DNA from: Gamsiella multidivaricata
Lineage: Eukaryota > Mortierellomycota > Mortierellomycetes > Mortierellales > Mortierellaceae
NCBI RefSeq assembly: GCF_025024155.1
Contig: NW_026251786.1
Location: 103,647 to 167,646, forward strand
DNA length: 64,000 nucleotides
Reading direction: 5' to 3'
In this document: positions 34,037-45,900 of the stretch, piece by piece
How positions within the stretch are numbered: position 1 is the stretch's first letter
Layout of the letters: each line of letters starts with the position of its first letter
Notes under the pieces: model-generated
Database searches by the model: none
What the model saw: the letters and a program-made list of their open reading frames with translations, nothing else
Told to the model about the DNA's origin: nothing
Translations under genes and position numbers: made by a program

Positions 34037-37000
34037 TGTCTGCTTGGACAATGCACGACCTATATCATCGACGCAACTTCTTCAGCTTGACTCCGTCATC
34101 TCTTGCTTATTTATTCCCACTGTAAAAAAACGCAGCTGACTCGTTCTCAGCAACGCTCTTTTGGTTGCATTACCATAGCAGACGCAAAAGTTTGACCTCT
34201 TAGACCTGATAGCCAATCCATTCTGTAAAACTCTTTCCCATTGGCGCTCGATGGACGTAAACACGTCGGTTGTCAATGACGACGGAACTCGTTCGCTTCA
34301 TACTCGCTCGTCATTCATGACCGAGGATCTTTAGCTCGTTTTCGTGCTACAGAACGCGCCAAGTAGAACCATGACAGCACCGTATGAATCAATTGGAGTG
34401 CCAATAAAAAAAATAGACGCGTTTGTGGATTTCTAGCTATGTTGGTCTCCGTTAGACGTTGCCGAATATTTGGTCCGCATCGGATATTCGCGTCGCCTAC
34501 CATTTTTGAACCGTTGGATCCTGACCTAATGGATTTACCTTATGGGACCACCTGTTGATACTAGAACAAACGTAAAGAAATGGTTGGCGTCTTCGAAGCC
34601 ATTGTTGTACATGTTGTAGTCTGCCGCTCAGGAAGCATAGAACTTTAAATGCAAAGTGCGGCCAGGGTATGGGGGATGTTGTAATTGGCAGAGATTGAGG
34701 GGCGTAGCATATCCAAATGAACCCTCGTGAGGAATTTGGATGCAGAGTGCAATAAAATAGAGGGAATCGACAGTAAAAGTAACAAGAAGGATCCAGAGGT
34801 AAATAAGAGGCTACTGGAGGTTAAGTGAAACCATAGAGAGCGAGGAACGAAGTGAGCTGTGGAGTACTTTACGTCAAGTGCTAGAAAGCCAATGAGCAAC
34901 AGTCAAACAGGGCCTTCTATTTATCTACGGACGATAGACTCACAGTTGGAGTGGTCTATCGGATCGACAAAAAGTAACGGCACAAAGAGTAAAGAGTTAC
35001 AGGGTTCACAAGGAAACGGTATGCACGGAGTGCACTTTGGTGGCCGAGTCTTTGTCGTTGCCACTATTCCCCGAAAAAAGGTGTTTCGCTCTTTTAGAAG
35101 TGTGGTCGCTTAAACTCTCACGGAATTACACAGCAGGAAGGTGCCGAGTTTGCTATCGAAAAACATGAGGACTTCTTTTTTCGCAGCACAGAGCTAGCAG
35201 GGATTACCAAGTTAGTCCGGTACCAAAGTATAGCATGAACTAGACCATGAAAAAACTCTCCGGCAAGCAGCCATTGGGCAATCGGAACTCAACCATAAGA
35301 AGGCAGAATCCTAAAAAATGAAAAAAAGCCAGGAGTTAGACAACATCCCGATGTGCCCACGGAGTATCTTTGGGAAGGTAGAACTAAACATTGGTACTCT
35401 TTACAATGTCCGATCTTCACCCTACCGGGGCCCTGCTGCTTGGGTTCAGATGAAGGAGCGTGTTAACCATTCAAAGGAATGGTTATCCAATACGAGCTGG
35501 TTTCCAAAAAAAAAAAAAAAAAAAAAAAAGCTCAATGAGAACATAGCCTACCACAAACTAGGCGCGGATTCGCCCCCGGCGTTGAAGCTCATGGCCAATA
35601 GGGCAAAAAGACTGATGAGCGGCTTAACGGCGAAATCGGCGTCGTTCTAGTGGTGGGCGTGTCTGAGATAGAGGACCAGGGAATAGAACAAACCTTAATT
35701 TTAAGAACGGCGAACCTTAATGCGAACAAGCGCATCCACTATGAAACCCAAATCACGAATGGACTAGAGATAAAGAAAATACAGGATGGCACGAACAGAA
35801 TGCTGCAGTCTACTGTACAACGAATGAATCTGAGGAAGAATCTCTGTGTATACCCTACATCTGTATTGGTGAAAACGCTGTCAAGTGGTGCGATGTGGCG
35901 ATGCAAATGCACTCCCTGTCCTTTTTTACTCTGCAAAAATATGGAGCCGACAACGGCAGCAGGACACGATAGGCGGTTGAAAACAGTCAATTCAGGATGA
36001 GAGGATGGACAAGAGTCGACAAATAGGTCGTCAAGCGTATGTCAAGGGATAGGGATGTGCTTCTTGCTGCTAATAAATCCGGTAATCAAAACAAACACAA
36101 ACAAATAAAACACTCGAATTCCGTTCACACGACACACAGAGAGCGTGTTTAGCGTATGTGCTGTTTAAACCTGGTAAAAAGAAAGGCACGGAACCGAGGG
36201 CTGAGGGAAAATCAAAGTGATGTCCTCGGGACGGTTGCACAAGTGTGATCGAGGACGCATATTTCGGTAATAACAGTGAAGTACTGTGGACTAACTGACC
36301 ATCTATCCCTCCTTCTACTGAAGTGCACACAAAATAAAAAAAGTAATAACAACAACAGACCACTTAAGCGGAATACGTAAAAAAACGGCCAAAAGACAGA
36401 GTGAAGCTTTCCTCCATAGCTAGGGTTCCAGAATCCATGCAGATTTCATTCCCACCCGTAGAGTACAAGCACTTTGTTTCAGTCAAAACGGATGTCTGCA
36501 TCTGCGGGCCCTTTTTCTTCTCTCTCCTCGGGCTGCCTTCCCTGTCTATACCTGAGCATGCCATGTCATCCCATCCCATGGAAGAAGCAGAAAAGAGAAA
36601 GTGTATTTCTTAATGAATTACGATGATCTTAAACTTAGTGTGGACTATAACCCTGTTTAGTCTCAAAGCCAGAAATCCAGGGACAAAAGGGCCAAAAACA
36701 CAACCGAGCCAGCAATAAGTCGCCTGTGGACAGATGAGCAGATATGTAGAAGCATATTTGCACTAAAGAGTTAAGAGTTGAGTACGAATAATTCAATTCC
36801 TTCCATCGAGTCGATCTTGACCTCCCCCATCCAAACCAGGTTGTAAGGGAGGTCTGCTTCATTGGAAACAAGGAGTAGTCCAAAGAGCAAAGGTTGACTA
36901 CCAGTTACATGTATCGACTCTTTAGAGCGAGACCATGTGTGGCAGTGTGGGGAGCTGTCGAGAGTTAAAAAGTAATTGCAGTCATTTGATGGCACAAAGG

Positions 37001-37386
37001 GCTATGGTCACACCCTCCTTCTACTCCTTGGCTCCTCAGCTCCTTTATCGGACTTTTTATAGTGTCGTACCGTGCCATGAATGTCCATGTAATGCAAAGC
37101 AGTGGTTTTCTGCATGGGATCTTCAGGGTGTGGGAGAAAGGGGCGGAGATGGGTGGACTGCAGAAGCGTGTGCCTCAGCAAGGTGCCTCAACCCAGTCTG
37201 AGGACAACGCCATAATAAGGCGTAGTAGCATAGCCATGTAGGCATGCATAGTACTTGTAGAAAAACTGAATAAAAGAAAAAAAAGAAAAAGAAACCCTTA
37301 TACGACTGAAGGCATGGTAAGGAAAGTGAATACAGGCCATAAAAGGATACTGGGATGCGCAAGCATACCTTTTCTTTCTTTAAGCG

Positions 37387-37394
37387 TATAAATA
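37387..37394 (+). promoter_or_regulatory. Probable TATA box of the symporter gene
   Basis: TATAAATA followed by a long CT-rich tract. It is 429 bases before the chosen ATG, so a 5' leader intron (possible donor GTAATC at 37582) is likely. Confidence 0.45.
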
Positions 37395-37822
37395 CCTGGG
37401 ATTCTTTGTCCATTTCCCACTCTCTTTCCTTTCTTTTGTTACCACCATCCTTCTTTCTTGTCATCCTCCTCCTGCAGCTCTCTTCTTGTGTATCGTTCAC
37501 TTCCCAATCTCGTTTCTTCAGCCGCCGGTCTCGTCTTTTCTACTTTCCTACTTTCCCACGGATTTGGTTGTCATCCTCTAGGTAATCCATTTACTCAAAC
37601 ACACGCCACCCAACCCATTCGGTTGTTTGCCATTGCGATTGCCATTGCGATTGCGATACAGTTTCGTCTCTTGTTCTGCCGAGTATGAATAAAAAAACTG
37701 AGACATATCAAGTGCTCGCATGTATCATCTTAATTAACCAAAAAAACCCTTTCAACCGCCTGCACCCTGCCAATCAACTTTTCCCTTCAGTCCATCACAA
37801 GTACCACTCTACAGCCGTCTTA

Positions 37823-39566
37823 ATGAAGAACCCATTCCAACTTAAGGAGGCCGAGACCGAGACCCCGGCCATCTACGCAAATGAGCCAGCGAAGCAGCGC
37901 GGCAAGGTTGCGACCGCTGCCCTCAGCGTCCTGGCGCCGTTCGTGTATGTCTTCGGCCTCCTGCGCAGGTATACAAACCTGACTGTCTGGATCATCATCA
38001 GTATGATTGTCGGTATTATCGTCGGCAAATTTGCACCCGACTTTGCTGTCCAGATCGAGCCCATGGGACGTCTCTTCGTCCGCATGATTCAGACCGTGGT
38101 GGTACGTGCTTCGCTGAAACAGCAAAACAACAAACATAGCATAACGGAGCTGTGCTGTTTGTGGATCGTTAAAACGCCCATGTGGATTTTTTTTTTTTGG
38201 GCCGCAATCCACCACAACTAATATGTAAAACTACATTTTTCGGAAATAACAGGGTCCTCTGATTTTCTCAACATTGGTTGTCGGTATTGCTGGACATGGA
38301 GATGATTTGATCAGAATCGGCCGCCTAGCCGTCAAGTCCATCGTCTATTTCGAGGTCGTCACTACCTTTGCGCTCATCATCGGTCTTCTCTCCGTCAACA
38401 TTGCCAAGCCCGGCAAGGGCTTCAGCATGGATGGTCTCGTTGCGCCCACAGGCGATAACAAGCCCATCACTTGGGTCGATGAGATGGAGAAAATCGTCCC
38501 CCAGTCCTTCTTTGCCGCCATGTCTGACCACGCCGCCGTTTTGGCCATCGTCTTCTGTGCCGTCATGTTCTCTGTCGCAATCATGAGAGCCGACGCAAAG
38601 TCCAAGAAAGTCATGCTAGACTTCAACGCCTCGCTGTCCGCCATCATGTTCAAGGTTGTGGAACTCGTCATGAACTATGCCCCCATCGGTATCGGATGCG
38701 CCATTGCTGCCACGGTTGGAAAGTATGGTCTTGGTGCCTTAGCTGCTGCAGGGAAGCTGGTCGGAACCCTTTATGTTACCCTGATCATCTTTGCGCTGAT
38801 AATCATCTTGCCCGTCGTCGTCATCTGCCGCCTCCCTCTCAAGGACTATGCCAAAGCTGTCGGCCAGCCTTTCATCATGGCCTTTGCTACCGCCTCGTCT
38901 GAGTCTGCGCTTCCCAAGGCCATGGAGAACATGGTCGCCTTCGGTTGCCCTCCCGAGATTGTCGCCTTTGTGATCCCCACCGGATACTCCTTCAACTTGG
39001 ATGGATCGACTCTTTATTTAGCTCTTGCCTCAATCTTCTGTGCCCAGGTTGCCGGCATTGACAAGTCTGTGGGCGAGCAGATCGTTATCATGATTACCCT
39101 CATGCTGAGCTCCAAGGGTGTTGCTGCCGTCCCACGTGCCTCGTTCATCGTCTTGACCTCGACTCTTACGAACGCCAACATCCCTCTGGCTCCCCTGGCT
39201 CTGATTATGGGTGTCGATGCCTTCATGGATATGGCCCGTACTTCGATCAACGTGCTCGGCAACATGACCGCTTGCGCCGTGGTTTCGCGCTGGGAGGGTG
39301 AGTTCCGCAACGATGCCTGGCACGCCCGTCAGGCCGGTCAGACTCCCGAGACCCTTGCCATGGACGAAGTTGAATCCGAGGAGTACAACCCTGATCACCA
39401 TCACGTACATGGCTCGGCTGCACACGGCAACCATCCTCGCATGGGTGGCCTGCACGCTGAAAAGGCTTCAATCCGCTCTGTCCATTCGACCTCCTCGGCA
39501 GTCGAGGCTTACAACGGCTCCAACACGCAGCAGCGCCATCACACCCAGGGTGATAACATTGTATAA
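37823..39566 (+). CDS. Dicarboxylate/amino acid:cation symporter (DAACS, GltP/DctA-like)
   Basis: Two exons, 37823-38101 and 38253-39566, phase 0 join, 530 residues. Secondary transporter of the SLC1/DAACS fold that takes up glutamate, aspartate or C4-dicarboxylates with protons or sodium. Conserved features: the Ser-rich hairpin FATASSESALPKAM (about 307), GYSFNLDGSTLYLALASIF (about 336, the NMDGT region, here NLDGS), the second hairpin SSKGVAAVPRASFIVL (about 380), and DAFMDMARTSINVLGN (about 415, substrate-coordinating Asp, Arg, Thr, Asn). About eight TM helices are visible. A cytosolic His-rich C-tail of about 90 residues (HHHVHGSAAHGNH) is added. The FNLDGS and MARTSINVLGN forms are closer to bacterial GltP/DctA than to animal EAATs (impression only). 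Confidence 0.93.
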
Positions 39567-39901
39567 ATACACCCACGGCTCTATTCTGGATCTCGGATGC
39601 TCTCCATTCTCCTTCTCTATCTAATAACTATGTATGTATTTCCACGTCATGGCATCCGTATCCTTGTAGCATCTTGTACAATAAACATCCAGCCAAAAAA
39701 AAAAAAAAAGAGGACGAGAATGTGCCGCCGCAACGCGAGCGTGCACTGGTCAGCATGTTTAAGTGGACGCGACCCTTGCGATTTTGAAAGTGACTACATG
39801 CGACCGAACTACACGTGACTCTGTTGATCTTTTCAGCTTTCTGCGCTCGCGACAAAGAGGTTGCTTCTTGACACATCCCTCACAAGTCTTCGCTTCGTAA
39901 A
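39567..39901. other. Short intergenic region between symporter and eIF2B epsilon genes
   Basis: 335 bases. A canonical AATAAA-type signal (about 39680) and a run of 14 A follow the symporter stop. The right part is the eIF2B epsilon promoter, without a clear TATA box. Confidence 0.5.
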
Positions 39902-42664
39902 ATGCCACCCAAGGAGAAAGTCGAATCAACAGAGCAGGTTCTGCAGGCTGTCATTCTCGCCGACAGCTTTGACGAGCGGTTCCAGCCCATTACCCTCCAG
40001 ACAGCACGCGTACGTCCTGACTCTGATCGGTTCCAGAAAGAGAGAGAAAAAAACCTACAGGGGAGAGGACTGAACGACTAGACTACCAAACAGGGAACTA
40101 ACTGTGAACAAAACATACGTGTGATTTTGTGCCTTATTGATTTATGAAGTGCTTGTTGCCGCTCTGCAATGTCCCATTAATCTCGTACACATTCGAGTTC
40201 TTGGCCGTCGCCGGTGTACAGGAGATCTTTGTGTTTTGCTGCTCGCACTCGGATAAGGTCAAGGCCTTTGTTAAGTAAGACTCATTCTTTCAAACCAGGA
40301 AAAGCCAACTATTTAGCTCAATTGCCCCCATACGACAGCAATCCTAGACAAATATCCGACTCATTGGCATTTTTTATTCTCGGCTTTTCTCTTGTTTTTT
40401 TTTCTTCCTTCTCCAAAAAATAACACGTTAGGCAATATGGAAAGTCGTCGAACATGAAGATCCATACGATCGTGTCTCAGGAGTGCATGTCTGTTGGAGA
40501 CGCTATGAGAGAGCTGGATGCGAAGCAACTGATCGACACTGACTTTATTCTCGTCAATGGAGATGTGGTTTCGAATATGAAGCTGGATAAGGTTCTGGAG
40601 GAGCATCGCGCAAGACGGCAGGCTGATAAGAGTGCAATCATGACCATGGTTCTCAAGAAGGCTAGTCCGCAGCACAGGAGTCGGTAATTTTTCTTGTTTT
40701 CATGAATGAGTCACCATGACACTTTTCTTTTGCTCCATGTTTGCTTGTGGACCATCTGAACTGCAGACATACAAAAACAAGTGGCACAAGACCTGATCGA
40801 AAAAAAAAAAAAATAACTGTTGTTTCTCTTCATTTTCTTTTTGCTATGTTATAGCGCTGTTGGAGATGGATCGCTCTTTGTTCTGGACCAGTCCTCCAAG
40901 GAATGCTTACATTACCAGCCCTTGAAGGCGTTTAAGAGCACACGTCGGGATCGGAGAATGACCATGGACATGGAGATCTTTGACAAGCACCCGGAGGTGC
41001 AGGTCCGCAACGATTTGATTGATTGTCAGGTCGACATCTGCTCTGTCGAAGTACCGGCATTGTTTACAGAGAACTTTGATTACCAGGACATTCGTGCGGA
41101 TTTTGTCCATGGCATCCTGACGTCGGATCTCTTGGGAAAGACGATTCATTTCCATGAGGTCAGTGACGTTTATGCGGCCAGGGTCCGGAGTACACAGATG
41201 TATGACGCAGTGAGCAAGGATATCATCTCGAGATGGACGTTCCCCATGGTTCCAGACAGCAACTTGCAGGCTGGAGACTGTTATGAGTTCAGACGGGGAT
41301 TGGTCTACAAGGAAAAGAGCGTGGTGCTGTCGAGGACCTGTGTTGTTGAGGAGAAGGTTGTCATCGGAGCTAGGACTCAGATCGCCGAGGACGCCGTGTT
41401 GTCAAATTGTGTTATTGGCAAGAACTGCGTTATTGGTAAGTACCCTAGCTATTCTTTTTCTCTTTACTTTTTATTTTATTTTTTTTATTTTCATTTTCTC
41501 GTCAGACATGAGTTGTGGTTTCTATTAATCTCACATAATCTTGTCAATCGCTGATAGGCGCCAATGTCAAGATTGATAATGCTTACATTTGGGATAATGT
41601 TACGATCAAGGACAACTGCGTAGTCCAGCACAGTATCATTGCCAACGGCGCCGTTTTGGAAAAGGATGTCACTGTCAACAAGGGATGTTTGATCTCGTTC
41701 AACGTAACTATCGGAGCCAATACGACAGTACCAGCGTATTCTCGTTTAACAGCATTGGCAGAGGACGAAGATCAGAATTCGGTCACGGAGTTGATTTCGG
41801 ACCCTGCATTTGTAGGCCCCACTGGCAGGGGTCGTCCCTTCAAGGAGGCAGAGGACTCGGACGATGAGGACGATGAGGCTGATCCTAGAAACAAGCAGGT
41901 GAACCGCCTGGCTTATGACATGTCGGCCCTCAAGCTGGATAGGCAGGCGCAGGAGGAATCTGCGTCGGAGTTCGAGAGCGAGGCCTCGGATGTGGAGGAG
42001 GAAGAGGTCAACACGGCCGAGGAGCTGGACCGCGAGATTGCACAGACATTAGAGCGTGCGTTCAAAGAGGGTCACGAGGTTGATATTGCGGCCCTAGAGT
42101 TGAACACGTTGCGCATGGCCTCGAACTCGAACTTTCACGAGATGCGAAAGCGGATTATTCCCGGCGTGCTGAAGAACATAGATCTATCTGCGAAGCCTGG
42201 CTCAAAAACGACGGTCAAGGAGGTCCTGGTTCGATGGGGACCCTTGATTGGCAGGATGATCCACGACGAGGCAGATCAAATCGACGGACTGTTTATTCTG
42301 CAGCGGGCATGTGCAGGATTGCACGAGGACAGCACTCAGGCACAAAAGGTCTTTGCGCCTGCGCTGCGATACTTTTACGACGAGGATATCACAGAAGAGG
42401 ACTCGATCTTGAACTGGTACCGCTCTGATAAGAGCCAGCAGGGCACTGAGACCGAAAAGCGGCTGCGCGAAGTTGTAAGACCGTCAGCGACATGAATCAG
42501 CATGTTTAATCTGTATCAATGCCAATTGTCTCCTAACACGACTTTGTTCACAACACTTATCTTCATAGGCCACCCCGATGATTCAGTTCCTGGAGCAGTC
42601 TGATTCAGAAGAAGAGTCGGACGACGACGACGACGACGATGATGAAGACGACGAAGAGGAATAG
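39902..42664 (+). CDS. GCD6: Translation initiation factor eIF2B subunit epsilon
   Basis: Six exons, 39902-40009, 40150-40274, 40432-40683, 40855-41435, 41558-42474 and 42569-42664, in phase, 692 residues. Catalytic subunit of the guanine-nucleotide exchange factor for eIF2, the main control point of translation initiation. Order: nucleotidyltransferase-like domain (about 12-230; LQAVILADSFDERFQPIT, CLLPLCNVPLISYTFEFL, DFILVNGDVVSNM), left-handed beta-helix hexapeptide repeats (about 340-430; VVIGARTQIAEDAVLSNCVI, ANVKIDNAYIWDNV), acidic linker (about 455-520), and the HEAT-like W2/eIF5C catalytic domain. The protein ends in the aromatic/acidic motif typical of eIF2B epsilon, followed by an Asp/Glu-only tail. 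Length is close to yeast Gcd6. Confidence 0.96.
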
Positions 42665-42902
42665 ACGCAGCCTCTTGCTTCACGTCAGGAGCAGTGCTTG
42701 CAAGAAAGCTGAACTTAATAAACTCATACATCCATCATCAAACGGTATCATTGTTGCATTACTGGCATATTCACAATTGTTTTATGTACACAGGATGGTC
42801 TTTAAAAGAATGAAGAAAAAAATATAGTACCCAAAGATAATTGTCTGCCTGTATGAGCGCTGCAGACCTTTTTTTTTTTTTTTTTACCAGAATCACCTTC
42901 GA

Positions 42903-45900
42903 TTACTTCCGGCCAAAAAGACCGCGTTTCTGTTTGGCGCCCTCGAGCGAAGGTTCGAACTCAAGAGCAAGATGCAACCTTCCGCCTGATCCGCTCAATG
43001 GTCCCCAAAAGTCTGCCCTGTACTCGCCTGGATGGGCATCCGTGCTGGGCTGGATGTACTCCCACAGACGCAGCTCAAACTCGCCCAGGTCCTTGTCGCT
43101 TCCGATCGTGTTGTGGTCGCGGACCATGAAGTTGATCGTCACTGGGTGTCCCGTCAGATTGGGAACCACCATAGACTCGCTCCAGTTGGGCGACAGGTTC
43201 TCCTTCTTGACCTTAGTCTTAAACAGGGACTTGCCGCCGATCGACACTCTGACATAGGGGTCACTGGTGCCGCTCTTGTCCACACCCAAGAGGCCGTCAG
43301 CCTCAACCACATGAATCGTTAGGTTGCCGGGTTCACCAACAATATCTCCGCTTTCAAGACCCATGGATGTATGCGACCGGACCGATCCAACACTTGTGCG
43401 GGGAACAGAAGACGAGACGACATTCAACGAAGTCTCTGAGTTTGAAGGACGGACTGTAGCCTGACTATTGATATCTGACGACTGAGGCATCATAGCTGTT
43501 GTCATTTCAGGCGCAGGCGCAGGTGCAGGTGCGAGTGTAGGTGCGAGTGCAGGCACAGGTGCAGGCGCAGGTGGAAGCGAATCCAGCGATGCTCGCGAAT
43601 CCGACTTATCCTTGCGAAGTCCAAGGGCCGAGGCTCCTGCGGAGATGCCACCAAAGACACCCTTGCCAACAGTACCAACGCCCTTTCCAACAGTGCCCAC
43701 GCCCTTCAGAGCGCCCTTGCCGACTGCACCGCCAACATCTAAGGCTCCCTGTCCGACTGCTCCAACACCGTCTGCCATGAAACCCACACCACCAGTAACG
43801 ACTCCCACACCAGCCATGCCGGCCTGACCCACTCCTCCAATAAAAGTCGAAGCAAATCCTGCCTTCTTACTTGCCGACAAGAACTCGGGCATGAACTTGA
43901 TACGCAACTGGACTTCTCCCTGGTTGTGCTTGTTCCGCAAAGATACCAGGAAGTCATTAGGCAAAACGAGCTGAATGTTGCGCAGATTCAGAGAGCCAAC
44001 ACCAAGTGACTTGGCTGTCGAGAGCTGGTTCCAGTCAAAGACCTCGAATGTAAACTGGTCGTCAACACGAGACGACTAGAGAAGAAAAGGGACGGAAGGT
44101 CATCAGTGGTCATCACCCAATACGAGAAGAGCGATGCGGATACGGTGGGCAGTGATGATACTTACAATTGGCACGACAAAGGACTCGTTGTACTCAGGAT
44201 TCAGGGTTTTCTTGACCACCTCGGACTTGTAGACCTCTTTGCCATTCACCTTGAACACAAGATATGGGTCACTAGCGCCGCCTCGATCAGCGGCAATCAG
44301 ATTCTTTGCACGCACAAGGTTCACGGTCAAGTTGCCCATGTCTACCGGACGTCAATTGTAAAGAACAGAATAGAAATCAGTATACGGACAACGTAGGAAA
44401 CAAGTGCGCACACACGAGCCGAATGCAAAACAATAACAATACGTACTATCGAGACGCTCCTTGGGCAAGAGCTCGATGTTCACAGGGAGGTATTCAAATT
44501 TCAAGTGCAAAGATCCGCGCTGGTCATGCTTGTCCACAATTGGGAAGCTTGCCCCGTCGGCCGGGGTGGTCTCGAGAAGCGTGCGGATGTGCTGCGTAAA
44601 GACGCCAACAACAGGGTCCTTATCCACTGACGACTTCTCTTTAACTACAATAATGAGCTTGGCATACTCGAGTTCCTTGACGAAAATGTCTGCAACTTCG
44701 TTCCACTTGGGGTTGCGAGACTTTTGCAGCTGAGACTTGAATTGATAGCTATCGCTGTCGATATAGAACTCGCAGTAGGTGCCTGAGCGGTCCAGCTGAG
44801 CACCGATCAGGTGCGTGACCAGAATACCAGAATCATAATCCAAGGCTTCCTGTGCGGGAATAGTTCCTGGCGGCAAAGTGACCGCAGCAGCCTCGGTGGG
44901 GGCCCTGATAGAATTCTCTAGATTGCTAGGCGATGGATCCACGGTTTCAACAGTCTCGATCTTCTCGGCAGGGACAGCTGCAGTGGATTTCTCGGCCTCC
45001 GTGGCTTCCTGGGCAAGCTTGAGAGAAGGATAGAATGAGAGCTCATAATGAAGCTCACCTTTGGTGCTGCCATCCTTCTGCTTCAATGGAGCCCATCTAT
45101 CGATAGCCGGACGAGCAACATATCCTGCCTTGTCCGGAAGCTCCTCAACCAGCTCTGCCACAGCAAATTCGGTCCTGCCCAATGTCCTGTCCTTCGTGAC
45201 CTTTTGGAAGTCGAAGCATTCAAACTCGAACGTCTGCTTCATGGAGTTGACAGCAACGTAGAAGATTTCGTTCCACACAGGGTTCAAGTTGCTGTCGATG
45301 ACCTTGGTGCGCCCACGGCTTATACCCTTGTCCCCGGTGATGACGACGTAAGGGTCTGAATTGCCTCCGATCTCGACATTGCGAAGTTCTCGCGCACCAA
45401 GCATCTGGATACGAATCACTCCAAATGCAGGCTTGTGGGCGGAAGGATTCATGTCGTCGCTCATCAGGATGGGCTTCCAGACACCATTTATCTTCAGCTT
45501 GCTAATACCCTCACCGCCCTGGAGGTTAACCCAGTCAACCTTGTCGGTAGTATCCTTAATCAGCTTCTTGGCAGAGACACCATAGGAGCCAATGACGTGG
45601 CTGTCGGAAATAACCTCGACGGTAAGTTGAGCGGCCTCAAGGTCGGTGACAAAGACGTCGAGATCTGCGCCCCAGGCGGGGCTGGCTCCGCTCATGCTCT
45701 TGGTAGTATGGACCACCTTTCCGTTCAGATAGACCTCGCAGTGCGACTTTGTCTTGCCGGAGCGAGCAATGTCCTTGGCCTGCGCAAGATTAATTGCCAA
45801 AATACCAGAGTTGGACTCGACTGGGATCATCGTGGTACCATCTGCAGAAGGTTGAGGGACCTGGACAGGGAAATAGGCAGCACGGACACGAACCGCTCCA

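Larger units (their letters stand above)
33341..37822. other. Gene-poor region of about 4.5 kb
   Basis: The largest gap in the window. It contains a GAT/ATG microsatellite (33383-33407), CATCTG repeats (34011-34036), ATCCATGG-type palindromes (about 33890-33990), a run of about 25 A (35505-35529), and short unrelated open frames (for example 35318-35650 and 35650-36000) with no recognisable domain. The right end, with TATAAATA at 37387-37394 and a CT-rich leader, is the promoter of the symporter gene. I cannot support a gene here. Transposon relics are possible but no terminal repeats were found. Confidence 0.45.

Noticed and set aside
35505..35529. Long A runs (here and at 11962, 50091; T runs at 48980, 62771) as retroposon tails
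   Set aside because: Such runs are scattered over the whole window, including introns, and no target-site duplication or element body is attached.
35318..36000. Two adjacent + strand frames that might be one broken gene
   Set aside because: The first contains a homopolymeric A run read as poly-lysine, and neither resembles a transposase, reverse transcriptase or other known family.
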